Assembly: GCA_964480455.1 (NCBI GenBank)
Contig: CAYZQI010000019.1
Location: 1 to 47,947, forward strand
Direction of reading: 5' to 3'
From: JAABSX01 sp964480455
Lineage (GTDB): Bacteria > Bacteroidota > Bacteroidia > Cytophagales > Microscillaceae
Length of the DNA stretch: 47,947 nucleotides
Part shown: piece after piece, positions 40,046 to 47,947 of the stretch
Numbering within the stretch: position 1 is the first letter of the stretch
Layout of the letters: each line of letters starts with the position of its first letter
Notes under the pieces: generated by a model
What the model saw: only the letters and a program-made list of their open reading frames with translations
The model's database searches: none
What the model was told of the DNA's origin: nothing
Program-made: the position numbers and the translations under genes

Positions 40046-40588
40046 ATGAACCTAAGAATCTTATACACAATACTTAGAAATGCCAGAGTTCATTCCTTTC
40101 AAAAAGGAGAAATTATCATCACCAAGGGATCTGCAAAAAAGGAGTTGTTCTTTATTAGAAAAGAAGTTGTCAGAAGCTACATGATTAATGAAGAAGGGAG
40201 CGAAATTACATTCCAATTATTTGCCGAAAAAGATTTTTTTGGAAATGTACACGCCATTTTGATCAATGAAAAATCAAAATTCTTTTTTCAAACTCTAGAA
40301 AATTCAAAAGTTTACTCCTTTGATTATGAATTGTTCTTGGACATAACTTCCAAAAACCCTGATCTCCTTCAGTTAAGCCGAACGTTTTTTGGCAAAAGAA
40401 TCATTCAACGAGTTTTTCAACGTACCGAAACCTTTGTTTTTCTATCGCCCGAAGAACGATATATGAAATTTACAAAAGACCACCCAAATCTTGTCAATCG
40501 AGTGCCTGACATGTACATAGCCAATGTCTTGGGTATAACACCTGTCTCCTTAAGCCGAATTAGAAATAGAATAGCCAAAAAAAGATAG
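40046..40588 (+). CDS. Crp/Fnr-family transcriptional regulator
   Basis: The protein has 180 residues. The N-terminal cyclic-nucleotide-binding-type barrel (FQKGEIIITKGSAKKELFFIRKEVVRSYMINEEGSEITFQLF) leads to a dimer helix (SRTFFGKRIIQRVFQRTETFVFLSPEERYMKF) and a short winged helix ending YIANVLGITPVSLSRIRNRIAKK. It lacks Cys clusters, so it does not sense oxygen through Fe-S; the ligand is unknown. It stands 98 bases before the lipoprotein-efflux genes in the same direction and may control them. A candidate operator lies at 40638-40662. Confidence 0.9.
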   Translation: MNLRILYTILRNARVHSFQKGEIIITKGSAKKELFFIRKEVVRSYMINEEGSEITFQLFAEKDFFGNVHAILINEKSKFFFQTLENSKVYSFDYELFLDITSKNPDLLQLSRTFFGKRIIQRVFQRTETFVFLSPEERYMKFTKDHPNLVNRVPDMYIANVLGITPVSLSRIRNRIAKKR

Positions 40589-40637
40589 CATAATTTCATT
40601 TCTTATCTTTTGTAAAGTGGATTTAAGATTCACTCAG

Positions 40638-40662
40638 GTAAATTTGTATTCAGTAAATTTAC
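40638..40662. promoter_or_regulatory. Candidate -7 box and operator
   Basis: TAAATTTG at 40639-40646 fits a -7 element (no good -33). GTAAATTT occurs at 40638-40645 and again at 40653-40660. The second copy is part of the perfect palindrome GTAAATTTAC (40653-40662), 24 bases before the lipoprotein gene. Confidence 0.4.
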
Positions 40663-40686
40663 TTTTAACATTTTAATTCAAAAGAT

Positions 40687-42045
40687 ATGAAATTTAATTT
40701 AGTTAAGTGGTTATTGATTTTAACAATCTCAATTGGTTGTTCTAATGATGATGATGTAACTGAACCAGAGGTTCAAACGACCGTAACGTATCCAGGGCCA
40801 CCTCTCTCAATCGCTTTTGATGGTAGTTTGCTTGGTGCAGATTATTGGACTGACCAACCAGAAATCCTTTCTGCAAGTTTTGGCTTTGCTGATAATATTG
40901 GTCTCATAGGAGGTGAAATTACTCAAAGTTTTGTCGAGCAAGCGGGCGGTTCATGGTTAACTGATTTGAATTGTACGCCAGCCAATACACAAGCCAATAC
41001 CATATCCGTAACTCAAGATCAACTGGCAAATATTTATATCATAGAAAGACCTTATGTGGATCTGAAAGATGGAGCTATAGGAGTTGATGGACTTCCTATT
41101 GTATTTAGCTGGCCAGTAGTAACAAGTACCATTGACCTGACAGATTTTCAAATAACAATCAACACAGGAGAAGTCCTTAAGCCAATAGCGACCAGCCCAC
41201 AACCCAACTGGGAAAATAATGAACGCAACTGTGTAACCATTTTTGGAGAATGGGGAAATAAAAAACCAAGCTCTGACCCCGAAGCTCGTTTTGTTACAAA
41301 AGTGGAAATTGTAGCAGACAATACGCCATTGATGCTGGTAGGTCCAAATAATCAAATGGTAAGTGCTGTAGGTCTTACTTGGGTAAATGAAGATAATTCA
41401 AGCCCCTACGATGAAAATAACGGACCAAGGCTGGTAGGTGCAAAGCTAAACTATGTAGGGCAACAAGCAATCGGCGAAGGAACCTACAACCTGTTATTTA
41501 ATAATCAAAATGCGACCCTTCCGAATGATGAGTTTGCACTGTACGGCGATGAGTTGGCACTATACGGCAACAATGAGAAATTCAGGCTTAGAATGCTAAC
41601 CACAGGCGGCTTTTCGCCAGACGGAATACGTGGAGTAAAACCAACAGATTACGAAAGATTCTTTAGAATTCATGCCATCGGAGTAGATGGTGAGACTGAA
41701 CTGATTGAAGAAGTAGGGGTGGACTACCAAGTACTAGGAAGAACCCTAAGAGTACTAGGACTCTCTGACTTAGGAAGAAAGGAAGGAAATGGGATTGAGT
41801 ATAACGACTGTTATGCCGAAGATAGAGACAATTACATTGATATTATCCTTGTGGGAGATGATGCTGCAGCCCGAAACATTACTTTCCTCGAAATCCCAAG
41901 CTTAGAAGGTGGTTATGCTCCTCTCTACAATCCTAGAGGACCTGGTACTACACCGCCTGCCGGACAGTTATACACCCAGCCTGGCCCACGAGATTTAGAA
42001 CCCGTAATTAATGCATTAGATAATCCGATGAGAATTTCTAATTAA
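40687..42045 (+). CDS. Lipoprotein of unknown function
   Basis: The protein has 452 residues. It starts with a signal peptide II (MKFNLVKWLLILTISIGC) and an acidic SNDDDVTEPE spacer. The rest is a soluble, beta-rich surface protein with no recognised domain. Features include GLIGGEITQSFVEQAGG, DLTDFQITINTGEVLKP, a short internal duplication (EFALYGDELALYGNNE) and a Pro/Gly-rich tail (PRGPGTTPPAGQLYTQPGPR). It is the first gene of a tightly spaced group (21 bases to the hydrolase). Confidence 0.8.
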   Translation: MKFNLVKWLLILTISIGCSNDDDVTEPEVQTTVTYPGPPLSIAFDGSLLGADYWTDQPEILSASFGFADNIGLIGGEITQSFVEQAGGSWLTDLNCTPANTQANTISVTQDQLANIYIIERPYVDLKDGAIGVDGLPIVFSWPVVTSTIDLTDFQITINTGEVLKPIATSPQPNWENNERNCVTIFGEWGNKKPSSDPEARFVTKVEIVADNTPLMLVGPNNQMVSAVGLTWVNEDNSSPYDENNGPRLVGAKLNYVGQQAIGEGTYNLLFNNQNATLPNDEFALYGDELALYGNNEKFRLRMLTTGGFSPDGIRGVKPTDYERFFRIHAIGVDGETELIEEVGVDYQVLGRTLRVLGLSDLGRKEGNGIEYNDCYAEDRDNYIDIILVGDDAAARNITFLEIPSLEGGYAPLYNPRGPGTTPPAGQLYTQPGPRDLEPVINALDNPMRISN

Positions 42046-42066
42046 TATCACTCAAATAAAATAAAA

Positions 42067-43077
42067 ATGATAAACCTAAATCTAAGTATTCGGGTACTAT
42101 TTTTCTTTGGGCTGTTTCCTTTTCTCACAGGTTGTTCAGAAAATGATGCAGGAACCATTGAGCCTACTCCAGTAACTCCCATATTTTGTACCGCTGATAA
42201 CAGGTTTACCGAAGTAAATTATTTTGAAGACAGTGAAATAAAAGTAATCGAGGATATTGAGTATGCTCAAGCACCTGATTCCGAAGGTATTTTAACCACG
42301 CTACTGCTGGATATTTATATGCCCGATTCTTTGGTAGATTCACTCGAGAAAAGACCTTTTGTGCTGCAGTTGTTCGGTGGTGGCTTCGTTGCTGGTAATA
42401 AAAATATGATGCGTGGTGACTGCATGGCTTTGGCAAGAAAAGGGTTTGTCTGCGCCTCTATCAATTACCGATTGGGAGACCTTCCAGAAGGACGAGCCAT
42501 TTATCGTGCACAGCAAGATGCACATGCCGCCATGCGGTGGATTGTAGCAAATGCTGATACTTATGGAATCGATACAAATTGGTTGTTTGCGGGTGGGCAG
42601 AGTGCAGGGGCAATTACTGCAGCTAATTTACACTATGCCGGTCAAGAAGACTGGAATGTAGTAAACCCCTCCTTGATTGACCTATTAGGTTCTTTAAACA
42701 CCTCAGGTAACAACCTTACTACTACCTTTACCCTCAAAGGGCTATTTATGAGCTGGGGTGCTGTGAGAATAGAAGATGTATCTCCTGCTGAAATGATTCC
42801 TATGATTGCTTTTCACGGTGATGAAGACCCTATCGTAAATATCGATAGCACCGCCTTGGGTTCGGGTGGATCGAGATGGCTTCATAATGCCTTAGTGGAA
42901 AATAATGTGTGTAGCGACCTCACCGTTGCACCTGAAGCTGGTCATTCACCTCCTGTATTGTTTGCCCCTAATTTTAGAATGAGTAAAGCAAGTTGCTTCT
43001 CGAAAAGCCTTTTTTGTGAGGAGTGTAATACAGTTTATACAGAAGAGGTCATAGAGGCTAACTGCAGTCAGTTTTGA
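42067..43077 (+). CDS. Alpha/beta-hydrolase (carboxylesterase-like) lipoprotein
   Basis: The protein has 336 residues. It carries a lipobox (FLTGC), so it should be membrane-anchored outside the cytoplasm. The fold is that of carboxylesterase/HSL-type hydrolases: LLLDIYMPDS, the oxyanion loop FGGGFVAGN (HGGG variant with Phe), nucleophile elbow GGQSAGA with S179, acid in FHGDEDPIV and catalytic His in EAGHSPP. A Cys-rich tail (CFSKSLFCEECN) may form disulfides. The substrate is unknown; an ester or peptide-like compound handled with the neighbouring efflux pump is one guess. Confidence 0.85.
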   Translation: MINLNLSIRVLFFFGLFPFLTGCSENDAGTIEPTPVTPIFCTADNRFTEVNYFEDSEIKVIEDIEYAQAPDSEGILTTLLLDIYMPDSLVDSLEKRPFVLQLFGGGFVAGNKNMMRGDCMALARKGFVCASINYRLGDLPEGRAIYRAQQDAHAAMRWIVANADTYGIDTNWLFAGGQSAGAITAANLHYAGQEDWNVVNPSLIDLLGSLNTSGNNLTTTFTLKGLFMSWGAVRIEDVSPAEMIPMIAFHGDEDPIVNIDSTALGSGGSRWLHNALVENNVCSDLTVAPEAGHSPPVLFAPNFRMSKASCFSKSLFCEECNTVYTEEVIEANCSQF

Positions 43078-43113
43078 GACACTTACATTAAAATAAAAAG
43101 TAATTTTAGTACC

Positions 43114-43488
43114 ATGAAATTTTTAATACATCAAAAAAATCTATTAGTAATCATTTGCATGTTGTTTTCCTTCTCGGTGTATTCACAAGGAAAAACCCCG
43201 ATGGAAGGTAAATGGAAAATGCCTGACAATGTAACCGAAGTTGAAATCAAGAAAAAGGGAAACGTCTTTAATGGCACTGCAATAAAATCGGACAAGGAAA
43301 ATATTGTTGGTAAAGTAATTCTGCAAGATTTTAGACAAGAGGGGAATATCTGGAAAGGAAAATTTTATGCAGTAAATAAAAACCGATTGGTGAATGCTAC
43401 TTTAAAAAAGATAAACGACAACACCCTTGACATGCAGGTCAAAGCAGGCTTTATGTCGAAGACTGTCAAATTAACAAGAGTTGAGTAA
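43114..43488 (+). CDS. Exported DUF2147-type protein
   Basis: The protein has 124 residues. A signal peptide (NLLVIICMLFSFSVYSQ) is followed by a lipocalin-like beta barrel: MEGKWKMPDNVTEVEIKKKGNVFNGTA, NIVGKVILQDF, GNIWKGKFYAVNK, NTLDMQVKAGFMSKTVKLTRVE. This is the DUF2147 layout (GxW start, closing L-x-R). Such proteins are periplasmic and of unknown role. It is in the same gene group, 36 bases after the hydrolase. Confidence 0.82.
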   Translation: MKFLIHQKNLLVIICMLFSFSVYSQGKTPMEGKWKMPDNVTEVEIKKKGNVFNGTAIKSDKENIVGKVILQDFRQEGNIWKGKFYAVNKNRLVNATLKKINDNTLDMQVKAGFMSKTVKLTRVE

Positions 43489-43574
43489 AAATCTTCATCT
43501 CTGTATTATCTTCTTTAGGCAAGAAATGCTAGTGAAATCAAACTTTGTTGAATGGTTCTCAACCTTTTAATTTT

Positions 43575-45923
43575 ATGCGAAAATTTAGCCTTTTTTTAAT
43601 TTTATTAACCACTACCAATTTTCTCTATGGGCAAGTAAAGGTTGGGATTATAACCGATTTGGCCGAATCGGAAAAGACCAAGTTTATAGTCAGTTCATTG
43701 ATTCAAGAAATTGATAAAATCATAGGGTTCAATTTAAAGGTCAATTCATCTGAGGATATTCAGTTTTTTAATCTCTCTTCAGAGGCAGAAGTTCAGGCTG
43801 CCTACCGAAGTATAAAGGCTGACTTTATCATTGCCATAGGCGGACTTTCTACCAAGTCCCTTTCTCAACTTCCTTCCCTGCCGATTCCAGTAATTGGTTT
43901 GGGAGTGATTGACCCCTTTATTCTAGGAATTCCTTTTAAAAATGGTAAATCAGGGAAAAAGAATTTCACTTATGTCCTTACGGCAAGGGACATTATCAAG
44001 GAAATGAAAAGTTTTAAAAAACTGGTTGGGTTCGAGCGCTTGACCCTATTGATAGACCCCGTTACCAATAAAAGCATCGACGAGTCAGTAAGACAAGTAT
44101 TGGTTGATTCTATCCAGCAGGAATTAGGCATTGAGGTTTCCATTGTTCAGGCAGTAGAAGATATTGAAGATGCTATCCAAGCTATTGGTTCAGCAGAAGC
44201 AGTCTATTTTTCTGCCCTAATCAGTTACGACCAGGCTTATGTGGAAGCCATCAGTGAGTATTTGATTGAACAAAAAATCCCTTCTTTTTCAGCATCACAG
44301 CAGCACGTAGCGTTGGGCGTTTTGGGGTCGGCTTCGGGAGATAATGGACTACAACAAGTGCTTCGGAGAATTGCCATTTTCTCCGATGATATTCTGGCAG
44401 GACGCAACGCTGGGGAATTTTCCGTAACACTCAACACAAGTGAGCGTTTTACGCTAAATGTTGAAACAGCCCAAAAGATAGGTTTTTCTCCTCCATTTGA
44501 AGTTGCACTTACCGCTAATTTAGTGGGAAATAGAGGCAGAGATAGTAACGCATATACCTTTGCTGAAATCGCAAGTAAGGCACTGGAAGAAAACCTAAAC
44601 TTGAAAATCAGCTATAAAGACATTGACATAGCAGAACTGGATATACTGTCAAGTCGCTCAAATGTACTTCCTTCGCTGACCAGTGGATTAACAGGCGTAC
44701 AAATCAACGAGGAACGTGCCAATGCCATCATCAACTCCTCGGAAAGAACATTAAACCTTGACCTCACCCTGACACAGGTAATTTATTCAGAAGAAGCCTT
44801 GGCTGCCATAAAAATAGGGCAGTATCTAAAAAAGGCACAAGAGTATCAAACCAAAGTAGATGTTCTGAACGTGCTTTTTGATACCTATAACGCTTATCTC
44901 AATATTTTAACAGCCAAAACAAACCTAGCAATTCAACGGGAAAACCTCGATAACACCCGTGCCAATTTAGAACTTGCCAAAGTAAGGGTCGAGATTGGTT
45001 CAACGGATAACTCCGACCTTTACCGCTGGGAAAGCGAACTGGCCAATGCTACACAATCTCTAGTTGAAGCTCAGGCAAGATTGATTGCCACGAAAATTCA
45101 GCTGAATAATTTGCTAGCAAATACACTGGAAAATGGTTTTGAAGTAGAGGATATTGGAATAGAGGGCGATTTATTTGCCAAGTACAGAAGTGGTTTGCTG
45201 GCTGGGCTAGTGCGTACACCGCAAGATTTGAAAATTGCCTCTGACTTTCTGGTTGAAGAAAGTATTGCCAACAATCCAAACAAAATGCAGCTGTTGGAGA
45301 ACATTAAGGCAACGGAACGACAGCTCAAACTCAACAACCGACTGCTATACGCTCCTACCATTGCCTTTCAAGCACAAACTACTCAAATTCTTGCCCGAGG
45401 AGGAGAAGGGTCTGAAATGCCACCTCCAAACCCCATGATTCCACCTTTTGGAAATGGTTTACAGAATAATTCATGGTTCGTTGGGCTTAGTGTGTCCTAT
45501 CCCATCTTTACAGGCAATAGCAGAAGGGTCAATAAGCAACGCTCTCAAATACAGCTTGAGCAATTGAAATATTCTAATACCAGCTTAGAGCAGGCACTAG
45601 ATTTAAGCATCAGAACCAGCACCGTAAGTTTGTTGAGTACTACCACTAACCTGAGTTTTAGTAGAACATCTGCAGAAAATGCCCTGCAAAACTTCAAGTT
45701 GGTGCAGAGCAAATATAAAGCAGGCAATGCAAACATTACGCAGGTGATAGATGCCCAACAAGCCGCACTGGGAGCTCAGCTAGGAGCTGCACTCTCGGTG
45801 TACGAATACATTGCCACCAACCTCCAAATTGAGTATGGACTTGGGTTTTTTAGCATGTTTTCCTCCGAAGACGAATTAGCTGATTTTCAAAATAGATTTT
45901 TAGAATATGTTTCTAACCGTTAA
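43575..45923 (+). CDS. TolC-family outer-membrane factor fused to a periplasmic-binding-protein-like domain
   Basis: The protein has 782 residues. I start at 43575 (MRKFSLFLILLTTTNFLYGQ) for a clean signal peptide. Residues about 20-320 look like an ABC_sub_bind / periplasmic binding fold: VKVGIITDLAESEKTKFIVSS, ADFIIAIGGLSTKSL, VIGLGVIDP, YFSALISYDQAYVEAI. From about 335, two OEP repeats follow (TLTQVIYSEEALAAIKIGQYL, LAKVRVEIGSTDNSDLYRWE, and later SYPIFTGNSRRVNKQRSQ, QSKYKAGNANITQVIDAQ). TolC proteins are the exit ducts of tripartite pumps. The membrane-fusion protein and RND pump follow. Confidence 0.88.
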   Translation: MRKFSLFLILLTTTNFLYGQVKVGIITDLAESEKTKFIVSSLIQEIDKIIGFNLKVNSSEDIQFFNLSSEAEVQAAYRSIKADFIIAIGGLSTKSLSQLPSLPIPVIGLGVIDPFILGIPFKNGKSGKKNFTYVLTARDIIKEMKSFKKLVGFERLTLLIDPVTNKSIDESVRQVLVDSIQQELGIEVSIVQAVEDIEDAIQAIGSAEAVYFSALISYDQAYVEAISEYLIEQKIPSFSASQQHVALGVLGSASGDNGLQQVLRRIAIFSDDILAGRNAGEFSVTLNTSERFTLNVETAQKIGFSPPFEVALTANLVGNRGRDSNAYTFAEIASKALEENLNLKISYKDIDIAELDILSSRSNVLPSLTSGLTGVQINEERANAIINSSERTLNLDLTLTQVIYSEEALAAIKIGQYLKKAQEYQTKVDVLNVLFDTYNAYLNILTAKTNLAIQRENLDNTRANLELAKVRVEIGSTDNSDLYRWESELANATQSLVEAQARLIATKIQLNNLLANTLENGFEVEDIGIEGDLFAKYRSGLLAGLVRTPQDLKIASDFLVEESIANNPNKMQLLENIKATERQLKLNNRLLYAPTIAFQAQTTQILARGGEGSEMPPPNPMIPPFGNGLQNNSWFVGLSVSYPIFTGNSRRVNKQRSQIQLEQLKYSNTSLEQALDLSIRTSTVSLLSTTTNLSFSRTSAENALQNFKLVQSKYKAGNANITQVIDAQQAALGAQLGAALSVYEYIATNLQIEYGLGFFSMFSSEDELADFQNRFLEYVSNR

Positions 45924-45933
45924 ATCATATCCT

Positions 45934-47028
45934 ATGAAAAATAAACTGTATGTAGCACTACTCCTGCTTTCTTTTTCTTTTCAAAATTGCCAAAAAAAGG
46001 AAGATGCAAATCAAAAAGAAGCATTAAAGGCTGTAAAATACGCAAAGGTCGAACAGACGGGGGGTGTCATTGAAAGGAGTTATTCTGGGGTTACTAAGTC
46101 TGCCTCGATTACCAATTTGAGCTTCCGCACGGGAGGGCTTATTTTGGTACTCAACGCCAAAGTAGGGCAACGTGTGAACGCAGGAACAGTGTTGGCTCAA
46201 CTAGACCAGAAAGATGTGAGATTAGCCTATGAGCAGGCCTTGGCAGATGTGCAAAGTGCGAAAGTACAATACGATAATGCTGCTTCCAGCTTACAAAGGA
46301 GCAAACAACTTTATGAGACAAACAATGCATCTTTAAACGATTATGAAAAAGCAAAGTCTTCGTTCTCGAATGCAAAATCTTCCTATGAAATCTCTCTGAA
46401 AAGACTGGATTTACAAAAATCTCAAATCTCCTACACCACAATAGTCGCCCCTATGAGTGGTGTCATCTCTTCGGTAAAAAGTGAAATCAATGAAGTGGTA
46501 AAGTCTGGAAATACCATTATTGTCATGAGTAAAGAAGGGAACAATGATATAGAAGCTCAGGTGGGGCTACCTGAAAAATATATCAGCGAAATCAAAAATG
46601 GAGATGAGGTACTTGTTTCGGTGGGTTCAGTAGAACAGCCTTTTAAAGGAACTATTACCGAAATAGGGTACAGTTCTTCTTCAAAAGGTGTAACTTATCC
46701 AGTAACTGTTTTGATAGATGGTAATGGAAGCACCGCATTGCGTCCTGATATGCCCACCGAAGTAACTTTTAAATTTGGCTCTGCCAGTCAGAAATCCACG
46801 CTGATAGTTCCTGTAAAGGCCGTTGGCAGTGGGGTCGAGGGTAATTTTGTATTTAAACTTTCTTCTAAAAAAGATGTCTATACTGCGAAAAAAGTAGCCG
46901 TTAAGCTGGGAGAAATCACTCAAAACGGATATGAAATAAAATCGGGAGTGAGTGAAGGCGATACTATAGCTGTGGCAGGCCTAAGCTATTTATACGAAGG
47001 TAAACAGGTTAAACTCTTAGACCAATAA
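45934..47028 (+). CDS. RND efflux periplasmic adaptor (membrane-fusion protein)
   Basis: The protein has 364 residues. I start at 45934, giving MKNKLYVALLLLSFSFQNC, a lipoprotein-type signal. The barrel-sandwich/lipoyl half-motifs are SFRTGGLILVLNAKVGQRVNAGTVLAQLD and YTTIVAPMSGVISSVKSEINEVVKSGNTI. A coiled-coil hairpin lies between them (VQYDNAASSLQRSKQLYETNNASLNDYEKAKSS in pieces), then beta-barrel and membrane-proximal domains ending VAGLSYLYEGKQVKLL. It links the TolC-like protein to the RND pump. It starts 11 bases after the upstream stop. Confidence 0.94.
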   Translation: MKNKLYVALLLLSFSFQNCQKKEDANQKEALKAVKYAKVEQTGGVIERSYSGVTKSASITNLSFRTGGLILVLNAKVGQRVNAGTVLAQLDQKDVRLAYEQALADVQSAKVQYDNAASSLQRSKQLYETNNASLNDYEKAKSSFSNAKSSYEISLKRLDLQKSQISYTTIVAPMSGVISSVKSEINEVVKSGNTIIVMSKEGNNDIEAQVGLPEKYISEIKNGDEVLVSVGSVEQPFKGTITEIGYSSSSKGVTYPVTVLIDGNGSTALRPDMPTEVTFKFGSASQKSTLIVPVKAVGSGVEGNFVFKLSSKKDVYTAKKVAVKLGEITQNGYEIKSGVSEGDTIAVAGLSYLYEGKQVKLLDQ

Positions 47029-47031
47029 AAG

Positions 47032-47947
47032 ATGAACTTAACTGGAATTGCACTTAAATACAATCGAGTTACTACGCTCGCCCTTGTCGTCATAGCCGCT
47101 CTTGGTGTTGTCGGGTATGGAGGGCTTTCCCGAGACAGTATGCCGCCCTTTGTGGTTCGTACTGCCACCATTGTTACACAATTTCCGGGAGCAAGCCCCG
47201 AACGGGTTGAGTCCTTGGTAAGTACAAAAATTGAAAAAGTGCTTCAGGAAATTCCTGAGGTACAAACCATTAAAAGTCAGAGCCGCACGGGTGTTTCTAT
47301 TATTAGCGTTACCCTCAAAGATGATGTTCCTCAGCATAGGCTTCAAGGAATTTGGGATTTGTCCAGACGAAAAATAGAAAATATCAGAAATGATTTGCCC
47401 GATGGTATAAAAGGGCCTGACCTCAATGATGAAGATATTGGAGTGGTTTATGGCATCTCGGTAGGTTTAATGTCTGATGGTTTTGATTATGACGAGCTGA
47501 AGAAATATGCAGATGAACTCAAAGACGACCTCATTGCGCTAAATGACGCTGCCAAAGTGATTATTGGCGGTACGGTGGACGAAAAAATATATGTGGAGTA
47601 TGATGAAGCCAGATTGGTAAGTGTCGGTCTGAGTTCCAATCAATTAAAAAATATCATTTCAAGCAGTAACATCATCATTCCTTCTGGCGAAGTAAACCTT
47701 GGAGAAGAGCGGCTAATACTAGAAGCCACTGGAAATTTTGAATCGGTAGAAGCGATTAAAAATCTACTGATTCCGATTGGAAACGAGGGTGAAACCATTC
47801 CGCTTGGAGACATTGCGAGCATCAAGAGGGGCTATGTTTCTCCCATAAAATCAATAGTTAGAATCAATGGAAAGCAGGCATTGGCTCTGTATGTGTCTTT
47901 GAAAAAAAATGCCAACATCATCGACCTCGGAAAGGCTACCGATCAGC
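47032..47947 (+). CDS. RND-family efflux pump (5' part)
   Basis: The first 305 residues are visible before the window ends. MNLTGIALKYNRVTTLALVVIAALGVVGY is the first transmembrane helix. TQFPGASPERVESLVSTKIEKVLQEIPEVQTIKSQSRTG is the porter-domain start shared by AcrB/MdtB-like HAE-type pumps. YVEYDEARLVSVGLSSNQLKNII and IPLGDIASIKRGYV follow. It is a proton-driven exporter assembled with the two preceding gene products, 3 bases after the adaptor's stop. Hydrophobic organic substrates are likelier than metals because no metal-specific motif is seen so far. Confidence 0.93.
   Translation, partial: MNLTGIALKYNRVTTLALVVIAALGVVGYGGLSRDSMPPFVVRTATIVTQFPGASPERVESLVSTKIEKVLQEIPEVQTIKSQSRTGVSIISVTLKDDVPQHRLQGIWDLSRRKIENIRNDLPDGIKGPDLNDEDIGVVYGISVGLMSDGFDYDELKKYADELKDDLIALNDAAKVIIGGTVDEKIYVEYDEARLVSVGLSSNQLKNIISSSNIIIPSGEVNLGEERLILEATGNFESVEAIKNLLIPIGNEGETIPLGDIASIKRGYVSPIKSIVRINGKQALALYVSLKKNANIIDLGKATDQ

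Overview
The window looks like a chromosomal segment from a member of the phylum Bacteroidota, probably order Cytophagales. The DNA is AT-rich. Several promoters match the Bacteroidota -33 TTTG / -7 TAnnTTTG pattern. The family content is typical of the phylum: DUF1573, DUF3822, a SiaB/SiaC pair, a TonB-dependent receptor with a CarboxypepD_reg-like N-terminus, and Crp-like regulators. The order is inferred from gene content only. A run of ten Ns inside hisB shows this is a draft assembly.

Layout. 1-9.7 kb: a truncated MITE-like repeat, three small genes of unknown function, an Rpn-family nuclease gene bracketed by 38-bp direct repeats, recQ, a PP2C phosphatase, queE, a DUF1573 protein, a 3-hydroxybutyrate dehydrogenase-like SDR and an exported glycerophosphodiester phosphodiesterase. 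9.7-15.2 kb: ilvE preceded by an Ile/Leu-rich mini-ORF and a terminator (candidate attenuator), a second repeat copy, two Nudix hydrolases, DUF3822 and pyrE. 15.2-18.2 kb: an exported caspase-like protease with a membrane partner, and a triple helix-hairpin-helix membrane protein. 18.3-25.7 kb: siaB-siaC, prs with a coupled small gene, a CPA1 antiporter, a histidine kinase with a small membrane protein, an ACSF3-like acyl-CoA synthetase and a pseudouridine synthase. 25.7-29.8 kb: a two-TM protein of SLATT/DUF4231 type with repetitive tails, a degenerate repeat copy abutting an Rpn pseudogene fragment, a CDF transporter and an enoyl-CoA hydratase. 29.9-39.2 kb: a TonB receptor plus acidic lipoprotein, a SUKH protein, bifunctional hisB, a membrane protein, another repeat copy with an exact 8-bp duplication, a TerB-like protein, a zinc metallopeptidase and a methyltransferase.

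At 39.33 kb lies tRNA-Arg(ACG) with a strong terminator. An 88-bp element with 16-bp perfect terminal inverted repeats and an 8-bp target duplication follows. From 40.0 kb to the end a different block begins: a Crp-like regulator, two lipoproteins (one an alpha/beta hydrolase), a DUF2147 protein and a tripartite RND efflux system. The outer-membrane factor of that system carries an N-terminal periplasmic-binding-protein-like domain.

No single large novel system is obvious. The strongest unexplained signals are the two small inverted-repeat element families, the duplication around the Rpn gene, the possible ilvE attenuator, the exported caspase pair, the repeat-tailed SLATT-like protein and the binding-protein/TolC fusion.
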